Below, in pieces: positions 7,692 through 16,262 of a stretch of 64,000 nucleotides of DNA. The number at the start of each line of letters is the position of its first letter. The first letter of the stretch is position 1. The translations under genes were made by a program, and so were the position numbers. This stretch comes from Oscillospiraceae bacterium. GTDB taxonomy: Bacteria > Bacillota > Clostridia > Oscillospirales > Ruminococcaceae. The DNA is taken from contig JAKSPJ010000008.1 in assembly GCA_024404915.1 (NCBI GenBank), positions 33,169 to 97,168 of the forward strand. The letters are read 5' to 3'. The notes under the pieces were generated by a model, which was given only the letters and a program-made list of their open reading frames with translations, ran no database searches and was not told the DNA's origin.

Positions 7692-9470
7692 ATGGATAAT
7701 ATGCAAGGAATGAAGCGCACCTGCTATTGCGGCGAGGTGCTGGAAGCCGGGAAAACAGTAACAGTCGGCGGTTTTGTAGACACTGTCCGCAATAAGGGCG
7801 GTATTCTGTTTATTGTTCTGCGTGACAGAACAGGTGTGGTACAGCTGACTTTTGATGATACCACCGATCCTGCACTTTTTGAGAAGGCAGCTTCCTGCAA
7901 GAGCGAGTATGTTCTGCTGGCAAAGGGCGAAGTGCGGGAACGTGAGAGCAAGACCGATAAAATTGCAACAGGTCATGTGGAAATCTATGTCACTGAGCTG
8001 CGGATTCTTGCCAAGGCAATGACCACGCCTTTTGAGATTACGCCGCAGACAAAGGTAAATGAAGAGCTGCGCCTGAAATACCGTTATCTGGACTTGCGCA
8101 GAGAGCCGCTGCAGCGGAATCTGATTCTGCGCCACAAGATTGCAATGTGCGCAAGACAGTATTTCTATGAAAACGGCTTCCTGGAAATTGAAACACCGAT
8201 GATGATGAAATCCACTCCGGAAGGCGCAAGAGATTATCTGGTGCCCTCCCGTGTGCATCCGGGTGAATTCTATGCGCTGCCCCAGTCCCCGCAGATTTAC
8301 AAACAGCTGCTGATGGTGGCAGGCTATGATAAGTATATTCAGCTGGCACGCTGCTTCCGTGATGAGGACCTGCGTGCAGACCGTCAGCCGGAATTTACGC
8401 AGATTGACCTGGAAATGAGTTTTGTGGATGTGGATGACATTCTGGATATGGCAGAGGGCTTCCTGGTTCGTTTGTTCCATGATGTGATGGGCAGAGAACT
8501 TCAGACACCGCTGCCACGTCTGACCTATACAGAAGCAATGAACCGGTTTGGCTCTGATAAGCCGGATCTGCGTTTCGGCATGGAACTGACAGACCTTTCC
8601 GATGCAGTGAAGGATGTGGAATTTGCTGTGTTTGCAAATGCACTGGCAGCAGGCGGTACAGTTCGCTGCATTACCGCAAAGAATGCCGCAAATGTTCTGA
8701 CAAGAAAAGAAATTGATAAGCTGACAGAGATGATTCGCGGCATTGGAGCAAAGGGTCTGGCATATATCCGCTGGGTGGATGCAGAGCCGAATTGTTCCTT
8801 CGGCAAGTTCCTGAAGGAGGGCGAGCTGGATGCAATCATTGCCAAGGCAGGGGCAGAGCAGGGCGACGTGGTGCTGATTGTTGCAGACAAGACCTCCCTG
8901 ACGCTGCCGGTGCTGGGCACACTTCGTAACCATGTGGCAAAGAAGCTGGATCTGATTCCGGAGGATGAATTCAACTTCCTGTGGATTACACAGTTCCCGT
9001 TCTTTGAAAAGGATGAGGAAACAGGAGAGTGGCTCGCAATGCATCATCCCTTCACTATGCCTATGGATGAATGCCTGCAGTATCTGGACAATGCACCGGA
9101 AAAGGTGTTTGCAAAGGCCTATGACCTGGTACTGAACGGTACAGAGCTTTGTTCCGGTTCTATTCGTATCACAGACTATGAGCTGCAGCAGAAAATGTTT
9201 GAATCTCTCGGCCTGACCAAAGAAGAAATTGATGCCAAATTCGGCTTCCTTGTGGAAGCATATAAGTACGGCGCACCGCCTCACGGCGGTCTGGGCATCG
9301 GCCTGGACAGACTGACAATGACACTTGCACAGGTGGATTCTCTCCGTGATGTCGTTGCATTCCCGAAGGTGCAGAATGCCCGTGAGCTGATGAGCGGATG
9401 CCCGTCTGTTGTGGAGAAGGAAAACCTGGATATTCTGGGAATCCAGACCATGGAAAAAGCGGAATCATAA
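7692..9470 (+). CDS. aspS: Aspartyl-tRNA synthetase
   Basis: Class II synthetase that charges tRNA-Asp in the cytoplasm. At 592 residues it is the long bacterial type, with an N-terminal OB-fold (about 1-110, including a LRDRTGVVQ strand), the catalytic core, and a GAD insertion domain around 280-420. Motif 2 is visible as FRDEDLRADRQPEFTQID and motif 3 as GLGIGLDRL near 535-543. Whether it is discriminating or also charges tRNA-Asn cannot be told here. The ATG at 7692 has AAAAGGAG upstream; a nearer ATG at 7685 runs into a stop at once. The gene is complete and the family assignment is secure. Confidence 0.98.
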   Translation: MDNMQGMKRTCYCGEVLEAGKTVTVGGFVDTVRNKGGILFIVLRDRTGVVQLTFDDTTDPALFEKAASCKSEYVLLAKGEVRERESKTDKIATGHVEIYVTELRILAKAMTTPFEITPQTKVNEELRLKYRYLDLRREPLQRNLILRHKIAMCARQYFYENGFLEIETPMMMKSTPEGARDYLVPSRVHPGEFYALPQSPQIYKQLLMVAGYDKYIQLARCFRDEDLRADRQPEFTQIDLEMSFVDVDDILDMAEGFLVRLFHDVMGRELQTPLPRLTYTEAMNRFGSDKPDLRFGMELTDLSDAVKDVEFAVFANALAAGGTVRCITAKNAANVLTRKEIDKLTEMIRGIGAKGLAYIRWVDAEPNCSFGKFLKEGELDAIIAKAGAEQGDVVLIVADKTSLTLPVLGTLRNHVAKKLDLIPEDEFNFLWITQFPFFEKDEETGEWLAMHHPFTMPMDECLQYLDNAPEKVFAKAYDLVLNGTELCSGSIRITDYELQQKMFESLGLTKEEIDAKFGFLVEAYKYGAPPHGGLGIGLDRLTMTLAQVDSLRDVVAFPKVQNARELMSGCPSVVEKENLDILGIQTMEKAES

Positions 9471-9542
9471 GAGGGATGATTGCCGTAAAACATGATATAT
9501 AAGGGCGGAGAGGCCCACAAATGAAAAGAGAGGGTAAAAAGA

Positions 9543-10592
9543 ATGAATGTTACAGAACTGATGGCGCAGGTGCGGCTGGAAATGACCGGTAATCTGCAGA
9601 AGGATATGCAGCATCTTGCAGATGTGGCAGAGGATGTGCGGAGAGAACCCAATGCAGAAGAACTGCTGGAGGCAGTGGCAAAGTTTGCATTTGAGTGTAT
9701 GCCGGCAGAGGCACGGGAGCAGATGCAGGAAATGATGATGATCGGTGATAAGCCCATGGATCAGGCATTCCGTGCAGCATCAACATTGATTAAGGAAGAG
9801 AAGCTGGAAGAGGCAGAAACGATTCTCAAGGCTATTTCTGATAAGATTGAGAAGTACTATGAAAACGGGGACGTGAAATATTTTTCCTTCCGTAATCCCT
9901 TTGAGTACCATATGTACCGCCATTTTTATCCGGATGATACCGTCTTTGAGCGGGCACCCTATGATTTTATGCAGTATCTGATTGCTTACGGCTATGTGCT
10001 GATTGACAATCACAAGATGCAGGAGGCACATGCCGTCCTGGAGCGTGCCATCAAGTTTAATCCCATCAGCGCAGATGCCTATTTTGAACTGGCAGAATAC
10101 TGCAAAATCGGCAATAATATGCCGGAGCTGCTGCAAATCTGCCGTGACACACTCCGTTACTGCACCACGGCGGACCGCATTGCCCGTGCGCTGGCTAATG
10201 TGGGATTCTACTGTTATATGACAAATGATTTCCAGTCTGCGGCTGTGTTCTATTTTGAGAGCATTCGTTTCCGTCCTTCCAAGGCTGTGGAATATGAATT
10301 GCAGGATGTGGTGCGCAGAATGAATACATTCGGTATGAAGTTTACGCCGCCGACTCATGGCCAGACCATTGATGCGTATGAGAAGTATGCGCTGACCAAG
10401 CAGCCCAATGATGAATTGGTAAATCTTGCGCTGATGATGGCGAATTCTGCCCATGACCAGCAGCGCAAAGACCTGGAAGGACTGTTCCTGCGTACTGCAT
10501 ATGACCTGACAAACAACGAAGAAATAAAAGCACAGATGGATGCGCTTGCAGAAAAAATAGAAGCGGAAAAGAATAACGCTGAAAAGGGATAA
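9543..10592 (+). CDS. Tetratricopeptide-repeat-like protein
   Basis: A 349-residue helical, soluble protein without signal peptide. Repeated A-x2-[LY]-x-A-x2-[FY] helix pairs are visible from about residue 80 to 240, for example AHAVLERAIKFNPISADAYFELAEYC, written here only as the clearest TPR unit at about 160-185. The N-terminal 60 residues are an acidic helical segment. No catalytic motif is seen, so it is likely a scaffold or adaptor. It lies 72 bases after aspS and 33 bases before malQ, reading the same way, and may be part of that transcript. The ribosome site is GAGAGGG at about 8 bases. Confidence 0.75.
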   Translation: MNVTELMAQVRLEMTGNLQKDMQHLADVAEDVRREPNAEELLEAVAKFAFECMPAEAREQMQEMMMIGDKPMDQAFRAASTLIKEEKLEEAETILKAISDKIEKYYENGDVKYFSFRNPFEYHMYRHFYPDDTVFERAPYDFMQYLIAYGYVLIDNHKMQEAHAVLERAIKFNPISADAYFELAEYCKIGNNMPELLQICRDTLRYCTTADRIARALANVGFYCYMTNDFQSAAVFYFESIRFRPSKAVEYELQDVVRRMNTFGMKFTPPTHGQTIDAYEKYALTKQPNDELVNLALMMANSAHDQQRKDLEGLFLRTAYDLTNNEEIKAQMDALAEKIEAEKNNAEKG

Positions 10593-10625
10593 GCGGCGTC
10601 TTTCATCTGGTATCGGAGGTTTACA

Positions 10626-12152
10626 ATGCGTGAAAGCGGAATCCTGCTGCCGATTACTGCACTGCCGTCAAAGCACGGTATTGGAAAAATGGGAAAAGCA
10701 GCATATGATTTTATTGATTTTTTAAGTGAAACGGGCTGCCGATACTGGCAGATTCTGCCTTTGTCTCCCACCAGCTACGGCGATTCTCCTTATCAGTCCT
10801 GTTCCACATTTGCAGGCAACCCCTACCTGATTGATTTTGACATGCTTGCAGAAAAAGGCTGGCTGCAGCCTGCAGACTATGAGGGCCTGCGTTGGGAGAC
10901 CACAGAGAATGAGATTGATTATGCGCTGCTGTATCAGCAGGTGATTCCTGTTTTGCGCATTGCATATGAAAATTTTGCGGCACATAAACCCAGTGATTTC
11001 AAGAAGTTCTGTGCCAGACAGCGGGATTGGCTTGCGAATTATGCTCTGTTCATGGCGTTGAAGGATGCACACCAGGGAAATCCGTGGTATGAATGGGAAC
11101 CGGAACTTGTGATGCATCAGGAGAAGGCCATTGCAGAGGCACAGCGAACCTGCAAAAAGGAGATAGAATTCTATTCCTTTGTGCAGTACTGCTTTTTTGC
11201 ACAGTGGGAAAAGCTGAAGCAGTACGCCAATAAAAAAGGCATCTGCATGGTTGGCGATATCCCGATTTATGCAGCCTATGACAGTGCAGAGGTCTGGGCA
11301 CAGCCGGAGCTGTTCCAGTTGGACGAGGCGAAAAAGCCCGTTGCCGTTGCAGGCTGTCCTCCGGATCCCTTTGCGGTGACAGGTCAGCTCTGGGGCAACC
11401 CGCTGTGGAATTGGGAAGCCATGGAGAAAAATGGCTTTGAGTGGTGGCTGGACCGCATCGGCTTTACCCTGAATATGTATGATGTGGTGCGCATTGACCA
11501 TTTCCGTGGATTTGAAAAATACTATGCCATTCCCTATGGCCATGAAACCGCAGAACACGGCAAATGGTGCAAGGGCCCTGATTATTCACTTTGGAAGGCT
11601 GCCAAGGCACGTTTCGGTGATATGAATGTCATTGCAGAGGACCTGGGCAACATTACACCGGCTGTGGTGCGCCTTTTGAAGCGTACAGGCTTCCCGGGTA
11701 TGAAGGTGATGCAGTTTGCATTTGACAGCGGCGCATCCAATCCCTATCTGCCGCATAATTTTGAGACCAGCAACTGCGTGTGCTATACCGGTACCCATGA
11801 CAATCACACCCTGCGTGGCTGGGTGAAGAGCAATTCAGATGAAACCAATGCGTATGCTATGGCGTATCTGGATATCAAGAAAAAGAAAAAGCTGCCGAAG
11901 GCTGTGCTGAAAGCAGCCTGGAGAAGCACGGCAAAGATTGCCATTGCGCAGATGCAGGATTTTCTGGATTCACCGCCGTCCGCAAGAGTGAATACACCCT
12001 CCACATTGGGCGGAAACTGGGTATTCCGTACCGTGGAAGCAGATTATACGGAAAAGCTGAAGAAGAATATCCGAGAGATGAATGAAACCTATGGCAGATT
12101 CTTTGTGCCGGAAAAGCCTGTGAAAAAAGGCAGATCCAAAAAGAAGAACTGA
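10626..12152 (+). CDS. malQ: 4-alpha-glucanotransferase (amylomaltase, GH77)
   Basis: Transfers alpha-1,4-glucan segments between maltodextrins and releases glucose, in cytoplasmic starch, maltodextrin or glycogen use. The 508-residue length is normal. It opens with RESGILLPITALPS and GDSPYQ, typical of GH77. The nucleophile Asp is in VRIDHFRG, the acid/base Glu in VIAEDLG, and the third carboxylate in TGTHDNHT. The C-terminus is very lysine-rich (KKGRSKKKN), a small oddity. The start follows a TCGGAGG site. An esterase gene begins 30 bases downstream. The organism therefore handles alpha-glucans as well as plant wall polymers. Confidence 0.95.
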   Translation: MRESGILLPITALPSKHGIGKMGKAAYDFIDFLSETGCRYWQILPLSPTSYGDSPYQSCSTFAGNPYLIDFDMLAEKGWLQPADYEGLRWETTENEIDYALLYQQVIPVLRIAYENFAAHKPSDFKKFCARQRDWLANYALFMALKDAHQGNPWYEWEPELVMHQEKAIAEAQRTCKKEIEFYSFVQYCFFAQWEKLKQYANKKGICMVGDIPIYAAYDSAEVWAQPELFQLDEAKKPVAVAGCPPDPFAVTGQLWGNPLWNWEAMEKNGFEWWLDRIGFTLNMYDVVRIDHFRGFEKYYAIPYGHETAEHGKWCKGPDYSLWKAAKARFGDMNVIAEDLGNITPAVVRLLKRTGFPGMKVMQFAFDSGASNPYLPHNFETSNCVCYTGTHDNHTLRGWVKSNSDETNAYAMAYLDIKKKKKLPKAVLKAAWRSTAKIAIAQMQDFLDSPPSARVNTPSTLGGNWVFRTVEADYTEKLKKNIREMNETYGRFFVPEKPVKKGRSKKKN

Positions 12153-12182
12153 CTTTTTTCAGAGAATCCGGAGGGCAGGAAT

Positions 12183-13703
12183 ATGAGAGCAGCTGCTGTG
12201 TTTTCAGATCGGATGGTTTTGCAGCGTGAAAAGCCCGTCACCGTCTGGGGAGATGCAGAGGAGGGCTGTGAGATTACAGTCACTCTGTGCGGAAATAGGG
12301 CCTCGGCAGCTGTGAAATCCGGCAAATGGCGTGTAACATTACCTCCAATGCAGGCGGCAGAGCATCAGAGAATGGTCATTTCCGATGGTACGGAACAGAT
12401 CGTGTTCCGTGACATTGCCATTGGAGAAGTCTGGCTTTGCGGCGGTCAGAGCAACATGGAGTTTGAAATCCGCAATGAAAAAAACGGTGCGGCATTGCTG
12501 CAATCCCTGACACCGGAATGCGGTGTGCGGTATTATTATACACCGAAGCTTTCCATTATGGATGCACAATCTGAGGCGGCAGAACGAAATACCTGCTGGC
12601 AGACTGCATCGGAAGAAAACGCAGGTGCATGGTCTGCGGTTGGCCTCTACTTTGCGCTGGAGATTGCCCAAAAGCTCCATGTGACTGTTGGGCTGATTGG
12701 CTGCAACTGGGGCGGAACCTCCGCTTCTGCGTGGGTTTCAAGGGATGTGCTGGAGCAGCATACTGCATTGCAGCCATATCTGGAGGACTACCAGAATGCA
12801 GTGGCAGGCAAAAGCAGCGAAGAACTGATTGCTGCCTATGACCGCTATGTGACTGCACAGAATCAGTGGTATGAGAAATATAATCTGCTGATGCAGGCGC
12901 ATCCGGATACTTCCTGGGAGGATGCACAGAAGATACTGGGCGCATCTCAGTATCCCGGGCCCATGGGGCCGAAAAATGAATGCCGTCCCTGCGGACTGTA
13001 CGAAACCATGCTGCAGCGGATTTGTCCTTACACATTGCGTGGCTTCCTGTTTTATCAGGGTGAGTCGGATGACCATCGGCCGGAGACCTATGAAATCCTG
13101 CTGAAGGCATTGATTTCCTGTTGGCGCAGAGACTGGGGCGAGCCGGATTTACCCTTTATGAATGTACAGCTTCCCATGTTTTGTTATGCAGGGCAGGCCC
13201 ATCTGCAAAACTGGAGCAGAATCCGTGAGGCGCAGATGCGTGTGTTTCAGCAGGTACGAAATACCGGGCTGGCTGTCATAGCAGACAGCGCAGAGATTGA
13301 CAATATTCATCCCATCGAGAAATCAGCGGTGGGAAAACGGCTGGCACTGCAGGCACTTTGCCATGTGTACGGCGAAGCAAAACCACAGGAGGCATGCGCC
13401 CCTATGTTCCGATACTGCTATGCAAGGGCGAATGAAATGGTATGCGCCATACAGTATGCCGATGAGGGCTTTCAGGTGCAGGGTGAGGCAGATGGCTTTT
13501 TCCTGGCAGGTGCAGACGGCGTGTTTTATCCTGCCAAAGCAGTGTGTCAGCCAAATCAGATTGTGCTGACATCTGATCCGGTGCCCTATCCGAAATCTGT
13601 ACGGTATGGATGGTGCAATTATATGAAAGTGAATGTGTTTGGGGCAAACGGCTTACCGCTGATTCCTTTCCGTTTTGAATGCGATGCCGTGCATCAGGAA
13701 TAA
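12183..13703 (+). CDS. Sialate O-acetylesterase-like SGNH esterase
   Basis: A 506-residue protein of the sialate O-acetylesterase/CE6-like group. An N-terminal beta region (1-75, opening FSDRMVLQR) precedes the SGNH core, whose block I is CGGQSNMEFE with the nucleophile Ser near residue 88. FYQGESD and an NIHPIEK segment complete the expected active site. These enzymes remove acetyl groups from sugars such as sialic acid or plant polysaccharide side chains. No signal peptide is present, so it probably acts in the cytoplasm on imported oligosaccharides, which suits its place after malQ. The exact substrate is not readable. The ATG follows GGAGGGCAGGA. Confidence 0.85.
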   Translation: MRAAAVFSDRMVLQREKPVTVWGDAEEGCEITVTLCGNRASAAVKSGKWRVTLPPMQAAEHQRMVISDGTEQIVFRDIAIGEVWLCGGQSNMEFEIRNEKNGAALLQSLTPECGVRYYYTPKLSIMDAQSEAAERNTCWQTASEENAGAWSAVGLYFALEIAQKLHVTVGLIGCNWGGTSASAWVSRDVLEQHTALQPYLEDYQNAVAGKSSEELIAAYDRYVTAQNQWYEKYNLLMQAHPDTSWEDAQKILGASQYPGPMGPKNECRPCGLYETMLQRICPYTLRGFLFYQGESDDHRPETYEILLKALISCWRRDWGEPDLPFMNVQLPMFCYAGQAHLQNWSRIREAQMRVFQQVRNTGLAVIADSAEIDNIHPIEKSAVGKRLALQALCHVYGEAKPQEACAPMFRYCYARANEMVCAIQYADEGFQVQGEADGFFLAGADGVFYPAKAVCQPNQIVLTSDPVPYPKSVRYGWCNYMKVNVFGANGLPLIPFRFECDAVHQE

Positions 13704-13793
13704 CTGCACAGGATATTTTCAAGCAAATTGCACTTATTCTTTTGAAATACGCAGGATAGACTTTGGCATTTTCATTTAAAACCATAAAAATTC

Positions 13794-13822
13794 TTGACAT
13801 CAGAAGAAAAACGCGTTATAAT
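13794..13822 (+). promoter_or_regulatory. Strong promoter of the transglutaminase/dlt-like cluster
   Basis: Perfect TTGACA (13794-13799), 17 bases and perfect TATAAT (13817-13822). No other good promoter or terminator is visible until after 21409, so the whole cluster may be read from here. Confidence 0.75.
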
Positions 13823-13883
13823 AAAATGTACGGCCAAATCAAAAACAATCGGAAATCCGGTTTAGAAAGGGAAGGCTTGTGTA

Positions 13884-15431
13884 ATGGAAGGGTCTAATCG
13901 TAATAGGGAGAGAAGTACCTACGCAGGTCAGCACAGTAAGCCAGCAAAGCGTAGGCTGAATAGTGATAGAATTTTACAATCGGCATATATATTGGCAGGA
14001 GTCGTCGTGACAGTTATTATAGCGGTCATCCTGATTTCAGTGATTTCAGGCGGAAAGATGCGTAATTCTGCAAGGGCGGCAAGCAGCCTGGATTATGTTG
14101 TGGATGAGATGTATATCTGGGACGGTGAGCCGCTTCCCTCTGCATTTGAATATATGAACAGTCATACGCGGGACCTGGTTTCACAGGCGAGATATCTGCT
14201 GGCACCGGATACCGCTGTCGGCACACAGGATATTGCGATTCTGGCGCAGCTGAAGGATGGTACTACCCGCACAGAAAATGCCCGGCTGACGATCCGTGAT
14301 TCCGTAGTCCGCTGGGAAATCGGAACAGAGGTAACAGCAGGTGATTTGCTGGGCGAGCGTTATGCAGATGCTATCTTCACCGAATCACTGGCGAATTATG
14401 CAACAGTGGGCACCTATCCGATTACTGTTATTGTCAATAATCTGGAGCTGCCCTTTACATTGGTGTCAGAAGATACAAAATCCCCGGTGGTAACATTGAA
14501 GCAGAATCTGACCTTCTATCTGAATCAAAAGCTGAAGGTGGAGGATTTCATCGAAAGCTGCGACGATGTTTCTTCCGTTGCATATCATCTTTCTGAGAAT
14601 CCCCCCACATATTCCGAGGGCGAAAAGCAGATTCAGCTGATTGCAACAGATGCTGCCGGAAACAGCTCCACTTATGATGTTGTGTATGAGGTTTCCGGTG
14701 ATGGCCTGGCACCTGAAATTCAGGGCCTCGAAAAAATGCAGACCATTGCAGGCATTCGTGTGGATTATCTCCACGGCGTACAGGCTATCGATGAAAATGA
14801 TGGTGAGGTTGCAGTGGAGACCGAAGAACCGGCTGACTTCAGCATCCGTAAGGCAGGTACCTATACTATTACTTATAAGGCGAAGGATGAAGCAGGCAAT
14901 ATTGCAACGGAAACAGCAGAACTGGTTGTATTGCCGTCCCTGGACGATGTGGAAGAACTGTCCATGGATGATGTCGACCGTATGGGCGATTATCTGATTC
15001 GTGAACTGGAAAAAAAGTACGATAAAACAGATCGTAAGGCATTTGCGAAAGCAATCTTCGACTGTGTGCAGCAGCACGTTGGTTATCAGAATTCTCACGT
15101 TGTTCAGGATTGGCAGTATGACGCTGTTACTGCACTCTATAAGGGTGTGGGCGACTGCCGCAGCTATTATGCACTTTCAAGACTGCTGCTGAACTGCGCA
15201 GAATATGAAAATATGCCTGTGGAAAAAGTGAAGAATTATGAGGGCGACAGCGCACATTACTGGAACCTGATCAAGCTGAACGGCGCATGGTATCACTTCG
15301 ACAGCACACCTCGTGTCAACAGCGACGGTTTCTTCCTTTACACAGATGCAGCTCTGGATGCTTATTCCGATCGAAACGGCAAGTGCTTCAATCGTGATAA
15401 GAGCCTGTATCCTGCAACACCGACATCCTGA
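13884..15431 (+). CDS. Membrane-anchored transglutaminase-like protein with Ig-like region
   Basis: 515 residues. A basic, Ser-rich cytoplasmic tail (1-30) leads into one transmembrane helix (about 32-54), so the rest is outside. The middle (about 90-350) is beta-rich and resembles tandem bacterial Ig-like modules (AGTYTITYKAKDEAGN is the clearest strand pair). The C-terminal domain (about 365-515) has a transglutaminase-type triad: Cys in GDCRSYYALSRLL, His in SAHYWNLIK and Asp in YHFDSTP. In bacteria such domains act as proteases or amide-modifying enzymes rather than true crosslinkers. It sits directly before the racemase/dlt-like cluster, which suggests work on surface amino-acyl or peptide groups (inference). 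Confidence 0.82.
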   Translation: MEGSNRNRERSTYAGQHSKPAKRRLNSDRILQSAYILAGVVVTVIIAVILISVISGGKMRNSARAASSLDYVVDEMYIWDGEPLPSAFEYMNSHTRDLVSQARYLLAPDTAVGTQDIAILAQLKDGTTRTENARLTIRDSVVRWEIGTEVTAGDLLGERYADAIFTESLANYATVGTYPITVIVNNLELPFTLVSEDTKSPVVTLKQNLTFYLNQKLKVEDFIESCDDVSSVAYHLSENPPTYSEGEKQIQLIATDAAGNSSTYDVVYEVSGDGLAPEIQGLEKMQTIAGIRVDYLHGVQAIDENDGEVAVETEEPADFSIRKAGTYTITYKAKDEAGNIATETAELVVLPSLDDVEELSMDDVDRMGDYLIRELEKKYDKTDRKAFAKAIFDCVQQHVGYQNSHVVQDWQYDAVTALYKGVGDCRSYYALSRLLLNCAEYENMPVEKVKNYEGDSAHYWNLIKLNGAWYHFDSTPRVNSDGFFLYTDAALDAYSDRNGKCFNRDKSLYPATPTS

Positions 15432-15446
15432 TGAGGTGTGCAGAGC

Positions 15447-16169
15447 ATGAATGAAAAGAAAAAGCTGGGTGTCATCGGCGGATTAGGGCCGATGGCATCG
15501 GCACAATTCCTGGAACTGCTGACAACCATGACAGATGCAGATTGTGACCAGGAACATATTGAGACAATTTTATTCAGCAGACCACAGACTCCTGACAGAA
15601 CCGCTTTTTTGCTGGGAAAATCGCAGGACAGTCCGCTGCCCATGATGCTGGATTCAGCGAGAACACTGGAAACTCTGGGCTGCGGCGTGCTTGTTATGCC
15701 CTGCATGACGGCATACAGCTTTGCGGCGGAGATGCAGGCAGGCTGCAAGGCAAAATTGATTAATCCGATTACAGAATGTGCGAAGTTACTGAAGAAAAAG
15801 GGAAAGAAACGCATTGGCATCATGGCTACAGACGGCACACTGAAAATCGGGACATTCCAGAAGGCGCTGGAACTGGAGGGCATTCAGCCGGTGATTCCGG
15901 ATGTGGAACATCAGAAGGAAGTCATGCGCATTATTTATGAAGATGTCAAATCCGGACGGCCCGCAGATATGGAACAGTTTCATGCTGTGGCACATTCCAT
16001 GCGTGCAGACGGCGCAGAATGTGTGATTCTGGGCTGTACGGAATTATCCGTCATTAAACAGACACAGGTGACAGGCAAGGGCTTTTTAGATGCAATGGAA
16101 GTGCTGGCGGCAGCTGCCATCAAGGCGTGCGGCTATCGTGTCAAGCAGGATTTTCGCCTGATTACCTGA
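15447..16169 (+). CDS. Aspartate/glutamate racemase family protein
   Basis: A 240-residue PLP-independent racemase of the Asp/Glu/hydantoin family. The N-terminus reads LGVIGGLGPMAS, and the two catalytic cysteines lie in VMPCMTAY and ILGCTEL. The first cysteine is followed by Met where many members have Asn (CNTAH), so the substrate may differ from the best known enzymes. It would make a D-amino acid in the cytoplasm. It follows the transglutaminase-like gene by 15 bases and precedes the adenylation enzyme of the dlt-like cluster, suggesting that it supplies the activated D-amino acid. ATG 15447 is chosen because GAGGTG lies 7 bases before it; GTG 15438 is inside that site. Confidence 0.85.
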   Translation: MNEKKKLGVIGGLGPMASAQFLELLTTMTDADCDQEHIETILFSRPQTPDRTAFLLGKSQDSPLPMMLDSARTLETLGCGVLVMPCMTAYSFAAEMQAGCKAKLINPITECAKLLKKKGKKRIGIMATDGTLKIGTFQKALELEGIQPVIPDVEHQKEVMRIIYEDVKSGRPADMEQFHAVAHSMRADGAECVILGCTELSVIKQTQVTGKGFLDAMEVLAAAAIKACGYRVKQDFRLIT

Positions 16170-16262
16170 GGAATGACAAAGAACAATTCAGGAAAAGAGC
16201 ATATCAGTCTGAGCGTGACGCAGGATTGACATATACTGAGAAAAAAGAAGGAAGATAATCAT

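Noticed and set aside
7668..9284. 538-codon minus-strand frame opposite aspS
   Set aside because: Composition is abnormal (Cys, His and Gln rich) and it lies wholly inside aspS. Such frames are common here because of codon bias.
13884..15431. True protein-crosslinking transglutaminase
   Set aside because: The triad fits the broad transglutaminase-like fold, but bacterial members are often peptidases, so only the fold name is given.
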